From an uncultured Reyranella sp. (GTDB lineage: Bacteria > Pseudomonadota > Alphaproteobacteria > Reyranellales > Reyranellaceae): DNA of 64,000 bases. The translations under genes and the position numbers were made by a program. Shown piece after piece: positions 36,833-44,627 of this stretch (its first letter is position 1; each line of letters starts with the position of its first letter). Location: the NCBI GenBank assembly GCA_937915145.1, contig CALDNT010000094.1, positions 1-64,000 of the forward strand, read 5' to 3'. Under the pieces are notes generated by a model. That model made no database searches, was not told the DNA's origin, and saw nothing but the letters and a program-made list of their open reading frames with translations.

Positions 36833-36857
36833 TACTTGTCTAGAAGGGATAGATGCG
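36833..36857 (-). repeat. IS terminal inverted repeat, right
   Basis: Reverse complement of the left repeat with 22 of 25 matches; the outer end GGGATAGATGCG is exact. It lies 18 bases upstream of the passenger gene start, so that gene's promoter must lie in or across the right end of the element. Confidence 0.9.
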
Positions 36858-36865
36858 TGTTTTTG
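36858..36865 (+). repeat. Target-site duplication, right copy
   Basis: Exact repeat of TGTTTTTG from 34817-34824, directly adjacent to the right inverted repeat. The sequence continuing from here belongs to the cynS upstream region. Confidence 0.93.
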
Positions 36866-36984
36866 CGCAATGCCCGGATCGACCTGCGAGCTGCCCATTA
36901 TTTCCTCGTTCTGGGTCGCCGCTGGCATGTGCCTTGCTCAAGGAGACCTGGACGCACTGATTTTCAGGGCAGCAGGAGCGGGCA

Positions 36985-37431
36985 ATGAAACGGGCTGAAG
37001 TGACCGAGAAGATCCTGAGCGCCAAGCGCATGAAGGAACTCACCTGGGACGAGATCACTAAGAAGATCGGCGGGGCCTCGAAGATCGTCGTCACCGCCGC
37101 CTGCCTCGGCCAGATGAAGATGACCAAGGAACAGGCGGCCAAGGCCGGCAAGCTGTTCGGCCTCGGCAAGGAAGAGGTCCTGCTGCTGCAGGAGGTCCCG
37201 TACCGCGGCTCGCTACCCCAGGTGCCGCCGAACGATCCACTGATCTATCGCTTCTACGAACTGGTGCAGGTCTACGGCACAACCTGGAAGGAACTAATCC
37301 AGGAGGAGTTCGGCGACGGCATCATGAGCGCCATCGACTTCGACATGACCCTGGAACGCCAGCCCGACCAGAAGGGCGACCGCGTGAAGATTGGCATGTC
37401 GGGCAAGTTCCTGGGCTACAAGTCGTACTGA
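36985..37431 (+). CDS. cynS: Cyanate hydratase (cyanase)
   Basis: CynS converts cyanate and bicarbonate to ammonia and carbon dioxide. The 148-residue product matches the family along its full length, with the catalytic residues at Arg89, Glu92 (LIYRFYELVQVYG) and Ser115 (GIMSAIDFDM) and the C-terminal signature ending KFLGYKSY. CAGGAG precedes the ATG. No CynR regulator or carbonic anhydrase gene is nearby. The IS element ends 127 bases upstream, so the promoter may have been altered or replaced by the insertion. Confidence 0.96.
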   Translation: MKRAEVTEKILSAKRMKELTWDEITKKIGGASKIVVTAACLGQMKMTKEQAAKAGKLFGLGKEEVLLLQEVPYRGSLPQVPPNDPLIYRFYELVQVYGTTWKELIQEEFGDGIMSAIDFDMTLERQPDQKGDRVKIGMSGKFLGYKSY

Positions 37432-37450
37432 GCATACGACTAAGGATGCC

Positions 37451-39118
37451 TCACTCCGCCGCCAACTTCCGGGCCGATCTCGGATCGCGCGTGAGCAGGC
37501 CGTCGGCGAGGTCGCGCTCGATCATGGCGTCGGGCCGTTCGGAGACGCGGCCGAAGCCGGCGCCGCCGCCCACGAACATTTCGACGATGTCGCCCTTGGC
37601 GAGATCGACGGCGGCCTTGCTCCGCAGTTCCTCGACGGTGCCATTGGCGCGATGGATGCGGCAGTAGCCGCGCTGGCCGGGTTCGCCACCCAAAAGTCCC
37701 TCGGGGGCGAGGCGGAAACGGTCGGAATAGATCGCGAGCTGCACGTCATCGCGCAGGATCTCGCAGCGGCGGGTAAAGCCGGCGCCGCCGCGGCGGGCAC
37801 CCAGCCCGAAAGAATCCGGCGCCAGTTCGTAGCCGACAATGCGAAAGAAATCGTAGTCGATATCGAGCGATTCGACCGGGGCGTTGGAGCAGTTGCTGAG
37901 CGGCGAGTCGACGGCGTCGCAGCCGTCGGCGCCCCTTGAGGCGCCGTAACCGCCGCCGAAGATTTCGAGATAGACGCTATAACCCTTCTCGCCGAGCCGG
38001 GAGAGGCAGAAGGCCGTGGTGCAGTCGAAGCCAGTGGCGATCACCTTGTCAGGTAGTGCCTGCGCCATCGCCTTCATCACGGCGTTGAACACGCGATAGG
38101 CCGGTATCATGCGCGCCCGCACCGGCGCCGGCGGGCGCGGGTTGAGCAGCGAGCCGTAGGGCACTTTTATGGTGATCGGCCGCGCCATGCCCTCGTTGTA
38201 GGGAATGTCGGGACTGGTCAGCACCGATTTCACGCAGCTGAGCGCCGCCGAGAGCGTGCTGGAATAGGGGCAGTTGAGGTTGCGTTTTACCTGGGCGCAG
38301 GTGCCCTCGAAATCGATCTCGACCGAATCCTCGGCGATGGTGACCTTGGCCTTCACCACCAGCGGCTCGTCGGTGAGGCCGTCGTCGTCGACCGCGTCCT
38401 CGCCGTAGAACGTGCCCTTGGGCGCCTGCGCGATGGCGGCGCGCACGCGGCGCTCGGAATAGTCCTGCATCTCCTGCATCGCCGCTTCGACCTTGTCGGT
38501 GCCATAGCGCTCGCAGAGCTGCTTTACCCGCAACACGCCGATCGCATTGGCGGCGAACTGGGCATTGAAGTCGCCGATGGTGAGATCGGGCACGCGGACG
38601 TTGGCGGTGACCAGGCGTTCGAAGCTGCCGCCGTTCCAGTCGCGCTGGAAATCGTACTTGCTGGGCGGGAAGCGCAGCCCTTCCTGGTAGACGTCCGAAG
38701 CATGAATGTTGAGGCCGGGGGCGCCGCCGCCGAGATCGAGATGGTGCGCCACCGACGCGCCGAAGCCCACGACCCGGCCGGCGACGAAGATCGGCGTGAA
38801 GATGAAGACGTCGGGAATGTGCTGGCCACCCTCGAACGGGTCGTTGTTGATCAGGAAATCGCCTTCCTTCAGCGTCTCGACGGGATGGCGTTTCAGGCAG
38901 GCGCGCAGCGTCTCGCCGATCGGCCCGAGCTGCATGGGGATCAGTTCGGCCTGGGCGACGGTGTTGCCGAAGCGGTCCATCAGGCCGGCGGAGCCGTCGC
39001 GTGCCTCGCGCAGGATGGTCGAGTAGGCGGACCGGATCAGCTTTACGCCCATCTCGCGCGCCGAGGCGATCAGCGCCTGGCTGATGACGGCATAGTCGAT
39101 GGGACCCAGCTGGCTCAT
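37451..39118 (-). CDS. Hydantoinase B / 5-oxoprolinase C-terminal-type subunit
   Basis: The 555-residue HyuB-family subunit begins IDYAVISQALIASAREMGVKLIRSAYSTILREARDGSAGLMD. It contains the NNDPFEGGQHIPDVFIFTPIF and SVAHHLDLGG metal-binding region and a C-terminal PEGLLGGEPGQRG block. With HyuA it forms an ATP-dependent amidohydrolase acting on hydantoins, 5-oxoproline or related carboxylated substrates, which are not resolvable from sequence. The ATG overlaps the hyuA stop (ATGA). The frame stays open well upstream through hyuA, but the family start and the overlap fix the gene. Confidence 0.92.
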   Translation of the reverse strand: MSQLGPIDYAVISQALIASAREMGVKLIRSAYSTILREARDGSAGLMDRFGNTVAQAELIPMQLGPIGETLRACLKRHPVETLKEGDFLINNDPFEGGQHIPDVFIFTPIFVAGRVVGFGASVAHHLDLGGGAPGLNIHASDVYQEGLRFPPSKYDFQRDWNGGSFERLVTANVRVPDLTIGDFNAQFAANAIGVLRVKQLCERYGTDKVEAAMQEMQDYSERRVRAAIAQAPKGTFYGEDAVDDDGLTDEPLVVKAKVTIAEDSVEIDFEGTCAQVKRNLNCPYSSTLSAALSCVKSVLTSPDIPYNEGMARPITIKVPYGSLLNPRPPAPVRARMIPAYRVFNAVMKAMAQALPDKVIATGFDCTTAFCLSRLGEKGYSVYLEIFGGGYGASRGADGCDAVDSPLSNCSNAPVESLDIDYDFFRIVGYELAPDSFGLGARRGGAGFTRRCEILRDDVQLAIYSDRFRLAPEGLLGGEPGQRGYCRIHRANGTVEELRSKAAVDLAKGDIVEMFVGGGAGFGRVSERPDAMIERDLADGLLTRDPRSARKLAAE

Positions 39119-41130
39119 GCGGACCTCCGAAGGATCAGATTGTCGGCCGGGTCGAGTTCGGCTGTCCAGCCGGGAGGTACCCACGTGGTCGCGGTATAGC
39201 CTTCGATCACCGCGGGTCCGGCGATTTTCTGGCCGGCGGCGAGCGCCTCGGCGGTGAAGCGGGCACAATCGAGCCAGGTCTCGCCGTGGAAAATCTTCGC
39301 CTGCTCGGGCGCGCGGGCGGCCAGCTTCTCGCGGTCGAGTTGGGGAATGGCGCCGATCGGCAGGGTGGCGCCGACGCGCAGCGTCACGATCTCGACCGCG
39401 CGGTCGAGCGCGGCGCCGTGCATGAACGTGCGGTGGTGGGCATCGGCGAACAGGCCGGAGAGATAGGTTGCATCGAGGGCGCCGAGGCGATCCGGGGGAA
39501 TTTCGACGCCGACCTCGAAGGCCTGGCCGACGAAGCGCATTTCCAGCGTGTGGGTGTAGTCGAGCGTGCCCGGCAGTTTCATGTCTTCGAACTGGGCGGC
39601 AAGCCTCGCGCGCATCTCGGCGAAGGTCTTGCCAGCTTCGGTGGCGGCTGCGTCGTCGAGCTTCATCTTGCGCGTGACGGCGTCGAACTTGGTGTAGTCC
39701 GAGGCAACGAGGCCATAGGCCGAGATCACGCCGGCATTGGGCGGCACGACGATGGTCGAGATGCCGAGCTCCTCGGCGATGCGCGCGGCATGCAAGGGGC
39801 CTGCGCCACCGAACGGCACCAGCGCGTAGTCGCGGGGATCGCGGCCGCGCTCGGTCGAGACGAGCTGGATGGCGCGCACGATGTTGGCGTCGGCGAGCTG
39901 CAGCGCCGAGGACGCCGCCTGCTCGATGCCGAGACCGAAACGGGTGGCGATCGGTTCGAAGGCGCGCCGCGCGGCGTCGCCGTCGAGGGTCATGCGGCCG
40001 CCGAGGAAAGCGCCGGGGCGGATGGTGCCGATCACGATATGGGCGTCGGTGGTGGCGGGTTCGATGCCGCCCTTGCCGTAGCAGGCCGGGCCGGGATCCG
40101 CACCGGCACTCTGGGGGCCGACTCGCAGCATGCCACCGTCGTCGACCCAGGCGATCGAGCCGCCGCCGGCGCCGACCGACACGATGTCGAGCACCGGCGT
40201 GCGGATTGGCAGGCCGTCGATCTCGCTTTCCGAGGCGAGCGAGGGGCGACCGTCCTGCACCAGACAGACGTCGGTGGAGGTGCCGCCCATGTCGAAGGTG
40301 ATGAGGTCCTTGTAGCCCGAGCGGGCGGCCTGGCGCGTGGCGCCGACGACGCCGGCGGCAGGGCCGGAATAGAGTGCGGTGATGGCGCTCTGGCGCATCG
40401 CTTCGGCCGGCAGGCGGCCGCCGTTGGATTGCATCACGGTGAAGCGGCCCCTGAAGCCGGAGCCCGCGAGCTTGCTCTCGAAGCGGTGCAGGTAGCCGTC
40501 GATGACGGGCTGAACGTAGGCCGACAGCAGGGTCGTCGAGGCGCGCTCGAATTCGCGAAACTCGCGGGCCACCTGATGGCTGCAGGTCACCAGCACATCG
40601 GGCAGCGCCTCGGCGATCAAGGTCGCCAGCCGCTTCTCGTGCACCGGATTGGCATAGGCATTGAGCAGGCAGATCGCGACCGCGCGATAGGCTCCGTTCT
40701 TCAGGGCGGGGATCAGTTCGGCGCGCACCCTGGCCTCGTCGAGCGGCGTCTCCACGGAACCGTCGGCGGCCAGGCGTTCGGTCGCTTCGAAGCAATCCTT
40801 GCGGCGCACCGGCGGCGCGGGCTTGGCATAGAAGAGATCGTAGATGTTGCGCCGGTCGTGGCGCTGCATGAACAGCAGATCGCGGAAGCCCGCAGTGGCA
40901 ACGAATGCCACCGCCGCACCCTTGCGTTCGAGCACGGCGTTGGTGGCGACCGTCGAGCCGTGGCCGAGATCCTCGATGCCCGCCAGATCGATGCCCGAGG
41001 CGGTCAGCGCGGCGAAAGCGCCGATGTCGGGACTTCCGGGCGTGCTCGGCACCTTGGTGACGACGACCCGTCCCTCTTCGACCGCAACGAGGTCGGTGAA
41101 GGTGCCGCCGACCTCGACGCCAACCCGCAT
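39115..41130 (-). CDS. Hydantoinase A / 5-oxoprolinase N-terminal-type ATPase subunit
   Basis: The 671-residue product starts MRVGVEVGGTFTDLVAV, the ASKHA-type phosphate-binding start of HyuA. It has GHGSTVATNAVLERKGAAVAFVATAGFRDLL, a second phosphate loop LITFDMGGTSTDVCLV, and VGAGGGSIAWVDDGGMLRVGPQSAGADPGPACYG. FGGAGPLHA follows. It couples ATP hydrolysis to opening of the cyclic substrate by the B subunit encoded next. It lies five bases after ubiK and four bases overlap hyuB, forming a minus-strand operon. Confidence 0.93.
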   Translation of the reverse strand: MRVGVEVGGTFTDLVAVEEGRVVVTKVPSTPGSPDIGAFAALTASGIDLAGIEDLGHGSTVATNAVLERKGAAVAFVATAGFRDLLFMQRHDRRNIYDLFYAKPAPPVRRKDCFEATERLAADGSVETPLDEARVRAELIPALKNGAYRAVAICLLNAYANPVHEKRLATLIAEALPDVLVTCSHQVAREFREFERASTTLLSAYVQPVIDGYLHRFESKLAGSGFRGRFTVMQSNGGRLPAEAMRQSAITALYSGPAAGVVGATRQAARSGYKDLITFDMGGTSTDVCLVQDGRPSLASESEIDGLPIRTPVLDIVSVGAGGGSIAWVDDGGMLRVGPQSAGADPGPACYGKGGIEPATTDAHIVIGTIRPGAFLGGRMTLDGDAARRAFEPIATRFGLGIEQAASSALQLADANIVRAIQLVSTERGRDPRDYALVPFGGAGPLHAARIAEELGISTIVVPPNAGVISAYGLVASDYTKFDAVTRKMKLDDAAATEAGKTFAEMRARLAAQFEDMKLPGTLDYTHTLEMRFVGQAFEVGVEIPPDRLGALDATYLSGLFADAHHRTFMHGAALDRAVEIVTLRVGATLPIGAIPQLDREKLAARAPEQAKIFHGETWLDCARFTAEALAAGQKIAGPAVIEGYTATTWVPPGWTAELDPADNLILRRSA

Positions 41131-41134
41131 CGGC

Positions 41135-41386
41135 CTAGCGACCGTCCAGCTTGGCCTGTAGTTCGGCGATCTGCTTCTTCAGGTCCTCGTTTTCCTCGCG
41201 GGCCTTGGCGGCCATGGCCTTTACCGCGTCGAACTCGTCGCGACGCGGAATGTCCATGCCGTCGAGGATCTTGGCGATCCGGTCGCGCACCCGGGCTTCG
41301 ACCTCGTCTTTCACGCCGCTCAATGCGCCCACGGCGCCGTTGGCCACCTTGGTGAGATCGTCGATGAAGGGATTGCGGGTTTGCAT
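41135..41386 (-). CDS. ubiK: Accessory factor UbiK family protein
   Basis: This 83-residue small protein (MQTRNPFIDDLTKVANGAVGALSGVKDEVEARV...) has the amphipathic N-terminal helix and a C-terminal coiled coil (EENEDLKKQIAELQAKL) of the UbiK/BMFP family, an accessory factor for the ubiquinone-synthesis complex. AGGAG before the ATG at 41386 fixes the start within a much longer open frame. It is divergent from the enoyl-CoA hydratase gene and precedes hyuA, an unusual partner. In related genomes it is normally near lgt, ybjN or proC. Confidence 0.88.
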   Translation of the reverse strand: MQTRNPFIDDLTKVANGAVGALSGVKDEVEARVRDRIAKILDGMDIPRRDEFDAVKAMAAKAREENEDLKKQIAELQAKLDGR

Positions 41387-41455
41387 GGTGTGACTCCTGG
41401 TGCGGGGAGTATGGGCGGCTGGTAGCATCCGGCGCAAGAAGCACCGGAGGACGCC

Positions 41456-42190
41456 GTGGGTTTGGTAAAAGTCGAGTCGAGCGAAGGCATCACTACCATC
41501 ACCATGACACGGGCGGACAAGCGCAACGCCTTGTCGCAAGCCCTGTGCGACGACCTTTACGACGCCTATCGAGGCTTCGAGGCAGGCGACGACAAGGTCG
41601 CCATCCTGCAGGCCGATGGACCGGCATTCTGCGTCGGCGCCGACCTCAAGGAGCCGCCGTCGGCGATGTGGAAGGCTGTGCCGCACGTCAGCCATGCCCT
41701 CACCAAGCCGGTGATCTGCGCCACCCAGGGCTGGGTGATCGGCGGCGCCATCTGCATGGTGATGACCTGCGACCTGATGGTATCGGCCGACACCACGAAG
41801 TTCATGTATCCCGAGGCCAAGGTCGGCGTGTTCGGCGGTCTGATGCCGGGCATCGTGTCGCGCATGCCGCACAAGGTCGCCATGGAATTGCTGCTGCTGG
41901 GCGAGGAGATTTCCGTGCAGCGCGCCTACGACGTGGGCTTCGTGAACAAGGTCGTGCCACTCGGCGAGGAGCGCAAGGAAGCGCGCCGCATGGCCAGGAT
42001 CATCGCTGACTCCGCGCCGCTGGTGATCCGCACCCTGCGCGATTTTGCCAACCAGACCCTGCCGCGCGGGCCGGCCGAGATATTCGTGCCCGAGCGTTAC
42101 AAGCTGGAGCAGATCGCCACTTCGGAAGACCGCAAGGAAGGCGCCAGTGCCTTCCGCGAAAAGCGGCCGGCAAAATTCAAGGGACGTTAG
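41456..42190 (+). CDS. Enoyl-CoA hydratase/isomerase family protein
   Basis: The 244-residue crotonase-fold protein has TRADKRNALSQALCDDL, the oxyanion-hole block ADGPAFCVGADLKE, and the second conserved region GWVIGGAICMVMTCDLMVSADTTKFMYPEAKVGVFGGL. A Glu remains at the usual catalytic position after PEAKVG only in part, so hydratase, isomerase or another crotonase reaction is possible. GGAGG precedes the GTG start. The next gene, proC, follows after nine bases, which suggests one transcript. Confidence 0.88.
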   Translation: MGLVKVESSEGITTITMTRADKRNALSQALCDDLYDAYRGFEAGDDKVAILQADGPAFCVGADLKEPPSAMWKAVPHVSHALTKPVICATQGWVIGGAICMVMTCDLMVSADTTKFMYPEAKVGVFGGLMPGIVSRMPHKVAMELLLLGEEISVQRAYDVGFVNKVVPLGEERKEARRMARIIADSAPLVIRTLRDFANQTLPRGPAEIFVPERYKLEQIATSEDRKEGASAFREKRPAKFKGR

Positions 42191-42199
42191 GAGAGCCGC

Positions 42200-43009
42200 A
42201 TGGGCAAGTTGCTGCTGGTCGGTTGCGGCAAGATGGGCGGCGCCATGCTGGATGGCTGGCTGGCGCGTGGATTGGCCGTCGCCGATGTCGTCGTGGCCGA
42301 GCCGGCCGAAGCCATCCGGCCGAACAAGCCCGGCCTGCGTGCCGTGGCGTCGTCGAGCGAGGTCGGCGAGACACCGGAAATCGTCGTGCTGGCGGTCAAG
42401 CCGCAGTCCATGGACGCCGTGCTGCCCGATCTCAAGCGCTTTGCCGACCATGGTCCCAATGGGGGATCGGTGTTCCTGTCGATCGCCGCCGGCAAGACGC
42501 TGGGCTACTTCGCGGGCCATCTCGGCAAAGGCGCCAAGGTCGTGCGTTCCATGCCCAACACGCCCGCCGCGGTGCGCCAGGGCATCACCGTTGCCACGGC
42601 CGCATCCGGCGTGTCGGCGGCCGAGAAGAAGCGCTGCCACGAACTGCTCGAGGCTGTGGGCGAGGCACTATGGGTCGACGACGAGGCACTGTTGGATCCG
42701 GTGACCGCGCTGTCGGGCAGCGGGCCGGCATATGTGTTCCTGCTGGTCGAGGCGATGGCGGCAGCCGGCACCAAGCTCGGTCTGGCGCCGGACATGGCGA
42801 TGCAGCTCGCGCGCGCGACCGTTGCGGGCAGCGGTGAATTGCTCAGGCAGTCGAGCGATGCCGCCGCGCAGCTGCGCATCAACGTCACCAGCCCCGGGGG
42901 CACCACGGCGGAGGCACTGAAAGTCCTGATGGCGCCCGACGGCATTCAACCGGTATTCGACAAGGCCCTGGCGGCCGCGTCGCGCCGTTCCAGGGAACTC
43001 GCGGGATGA
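42200..43009 (+). CDS. proC: Pyrroline-5-carboxylate reductase
   Basis: ProC reduces 1-pyrroline-5-carboxylate to proline with NAD(P)H. The 269-residue product has the Rossmann start LLLVGCGKMGGAMLDGWLARG, VVLAVKPQSMDAVLPDL, and RSMPNTPAAVRQGIT. The C-terminal signature DPVTALSGSGPAYVFLLVEAM...LGLAPDMAMQLARATVAGSGELL is complete. It overlaps the TetR gene by four bases (ATGA). Confidence 0.96.
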   Translation: MGKLLLVGCGKMGGAMLDGWLARGLAVADVVVAEPAEAIRPNKPGLRAVASSSEVGETPEIVVLAVKPQSMDAVLPDLKRFADHGPNGGSVFLSIAAGKTLGYFAGHLGKGAKVVRSMPNTPAAVRQGITVATAASGVSAAEKKRCHELLEAVGEALWVDDEALLDPVTALSGSGPAYVFLLVEAMAAAGTKLGLAPDMAMQLARATVAGSGELLRQSSDAAAQLRINVTSPGGTTAEALKVLMAPDGIQPVFDKALAAASRRSRELAG

Positions 43010-43629
43010 AGCCGCCGAGCGAGGCGGCCCTCGACGCCTTTCTCAGCCTGGTTGCCGACAAGGGCTTTGCGGCCGTGACTCTGCGTGATGTCGCCAGCGC
43101 AGCCGGCCTTGGCCTCGCCGACCTCTATCGTCTGTATCCCGACAAGGTCGCGCTGGTCGGCGGCTTCCTGGCGCGCATCGATGGTGAGGTGCTGGGCCGC
43201 GTGCCGGCCGAGACCGACCCGGAGGAAACGGCGCGCGACCGCCTGTTCGATATCCTGATGCAGCGCTATGATGCGCTCCGCCCACACCGCCCGGCGCTTG
43301 GGGCAATCCGCCGGGCAGCGACAAGCGATCCGCTGCTGGCGCTGGCCTTGGGGCCGGCGCTGCGCCGGTCGATGGCCGCCATGCTGGAAGCCTCGGGTCT
43401 GCCGAGCGAAGGCCTGCCTGGTGCACTGCGACAGAACGGTCTACTGGCCATCGACTATACGGTGTCGCGGGTCTTCGACCGTGACGAGACAGTCGATCTT
43501 TCCAAGACGATGGCGGCCCTGGATGGGCGTCTGAAAAGCGCCGAAAAATGGTCACAAATCGTTGATAAATATATAAAAGTTGCCGAACCGGGAACCCGGG
43601 CGGGGGGGCCGGTTTCGCCTGCTGCGTGA
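43006..43629 (+). CDS. TetR family transcriptional regulator
   Basis: The 207-residue protein has an N-terminal TetR-type helix-turn-helix (residues ~8-50: AALDAFLSLVADKGFAAVTLRDVASAAGLGLADLYRLYPDKVALVGGFL) and an otherwise unrecognised helical C-terminal ligand domain. It is translationally coupled to proC and lies upstream of the phasin promoter. The distance and the strong promoter after it suggest it is not the phasin repressor's usual PhaR, which is a different family. Its target is unknown. Confidence 0.83.
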   Translation: MKPPSEAALDAFLSLVADKGFAAVTLRDVASAAGLGLADLYRLYPDKVALVGGFLARIDGEVLGRVPAETDPEETARDRLFDILMQRYDALRPHRPALGAIRRAATSDPLLALALGPALRRSMAAMLEASGLPSEGLPGALRQNGLLAIDYTVSRVFDRDETVDLSKTMAALDGRLKSAEKWSQIVDKYIKVAEPGTRAGGPVSPAA

Positions 43630-43637
43630 ATATTTGG

Positions 43638-43706
43638 TGCAGTGCACAAAATCGTCTCTTGACTTGCTGCGCCGCATGCATAAATTAGTCTCTGTTGTGC
43701 ACCGCA
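43638..43706. promoter_or_regulatory. Three TGC-N3-GCA operator-like sites at 30-bp spacing
   Basis: TGC-N3-GCA dyads occur at 43638-43646 (inside the palindrome GTGCAGTGCAC), 43668-43676 and 43698-43706. Their start points are exactly 30 bases apart, about three helical turns. They bracket the phasin promoter: the first lies above the -35 box, the second between -35 and -10, the third near the expected start of transcription. TGC-rich dyads of this kind are reported binding sites of PhaR, the repressor of phasin genes; assignment to PhaR is an inference. Confidence 0.6.
43659..43686 (+). promoter_or_regulatory. Sigma-70-type promoter of the phasin gene
   Basis: TTGACT (43659-43664) and TAAATT (43681-43686) are separated by 16 bases, about 75 bases before the phasin ATG. 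The boxes are unusually good for this GC-rich genome, which fits an abundant granule protein. Confidence 0.65.
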
Positions 43707-43760
43707 GCAAAACGGGCACCCGAGTATTCACCGCGTTTCCGCCCCTTCCAGGAGAATCCC

Positions 43761-44195
43761 ATGTACGCCACAGGCGCTTTCAAGAATCCGTTTGCCGACA
43801 TCGACTTCACCAAGATTGCCGGCGATTTCAAGATGCCTGCCATGAACGTCGAATCGATGGTCGAAGCAGCACGCAAGAACTTCACCACGCTGACCACCGT
43901 CAACACCTCGGCCGTCGAGTCGATGAAGGCCATCGCGCAGCGCCAGGGCGATATGGTTCGCGCCGCGATGGAAGACCTCTCCAAGCACGGCAGCGAAGTT
44001 CTCGCCGCCGCGACCGTCGAGGAGAAGGCCGCCAAGCAGATCGACTTCGTGCAGAAGAGCTACGAGGCTGCCATTGCCAATTCCAAGGAACTGGCCGACC
44101 TCTACAGCAAGGGCCATGCCGACGCCCTGAGCGCGCTCAGCCAGCGCGTCTCGGAGCTGACCGAAGAGGTCAAGGCCGCGATCGCCAAGAAGTAA
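43761..44195 (+). CDS. Phasin family protein
   Basis: The 144-residue phasin (TIGR01841-like) shows FADIDFTKIAGDFKMPAMNVESMVEAARKNFTTLTTVNTSAVESMKAIAQRQ and a helical C-terminus with SELTEEVKAAIAKK. Phasins coat polyhydroxyalkanoate granules, setting their number and size. AGGAGA before the ATG at 43761 fixes the start, 22 codons inside the longest frame. It has its own strong promoter and an intrinsic terminator, so it is monocistronic. Confidence 0.92.
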   Translation: MYATGAFKNPFADIDFTKIAGDFKMPAMNVESMVEAARKNFTTLTTVNTSAVESMKAIAQRQGDMVRAAMEDLSKHGSEVLAAATVEEKAAKQIDFVQKSYEAAIANSKELADLYSKGHADALSALSQRVSELTEEVKAAIAKK

Positions 44196-44224
44196 GCTTC
44201 GATCGGCCCCTGGCCGATTGACGG

Positions 44225-44251
44225 AAAGGGCCGCATCAGCGGCCCTTTTCT
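44225..44251 (+). terminator. Intrinsic terminator after the phasin gene
   Basis: AAAGGGCCGC and GCGGCCCTTT form a ten-pair stem around ATCA, followed by TCTTTT. It lies 30 bases after the phasin stop and ends before csaA. Confidence 0.9.
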
Positions 44252-44281
44252 TTTGCCTCCACCCGGCTAGGGTGCCGCCTC

Positions 44282-44620
44282 ATGAACGAGATTGCGTACG
44301 AAGATTTCGAGAAGGTCGACATCCGCGTCGGCACCATCGTCGAAGCCTCTGTCCTCGAGGGCGCGCGCAAGCCGGCGATTCGGCTGCTGATCGATTTCGG
44401 TGCCGAGCTGGGCACGAAAAAGTCCTCGGCGCAGATCACGGTGCATTACGCGCCCGAGGCACTGGTCGGCCGGCAGGTCGCCGCGGTGGTGAATTTCCCG
44501 CCGCGTCAGATCGGCAAGTTCATGTCGCAGGTTCTGACGCTCGGCTTTCCGGCCGACGACGGCAGCGTCGTGCTTTTCGCACCCGACAAGAAAGTCCCGA
44601 ACGGCGGCCGGCTCTTTTAG
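44282..44620 (+). CDS. csaA: tRNA-binding domain protein, CsaA-like
   Basis: The 112-residue OB-fold protein (EMAP/Trbp111 type) begins with YEDFEKVDIRVGTIVEA and has SSAQITVHYAPEALVGRQVAAVVNFPPRQIGKFMSQVLTLGF. This is close to CsaA/MetG C-terminal tRNA-binding domains. CsaA proteins are dimeric and have been described as chaperone-like and tRNA-binding; the exact role is unsettled. It converges with the aminotransferase gene, whose stop is seven bases away. Confidence 0.87.
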   Translation: MNEIAYEDFEKVDIRVGTIVEASVLEGARKPAIRLLIDFGAELGTKKSSAQITVHYAPEALVGRQVAAVVNFPPRQIGKFMSQVLTLGFPADDGSVVLFAPDKKVPNGGRLF

Positions 44621-44627
44621 GCGCCGC

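Larger units (their letters stand above)
34825..36857 (+). mobile_element. IS1595-family element with a serine-protease passenger gene (2033 bp)
   Basis: The element is bounded by imperfect 25-bp inverted repeats (22 of 25 matching; outer 14 bases CGCATCTATCCCTT identical) and by the perfect 8-bp duplication TGTTTTTG. It contains a transposase gene on the plus strand (34891-35793) and, convergent and overlapping by 50 bases, a trypsin-like protease gene (35744-36814, minus). Both genes are intact, so the element may be active or recently moved. Its base composition is lower in G+C than the surrounding chromosome. It sits in the former ybjN-cynS intergenic region. Confidence 0.92.

Noticed and set aside
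37451..40795. A single open frame of 1114 codons on the minus strand that would fuse HyuB to an upstream extension
   Set aside because: The N-terminal half is only an alternative frame of hyuA. HyuA has its own family motifs in another frame, and HyuB starts at 39118 with an ATGA overlap.
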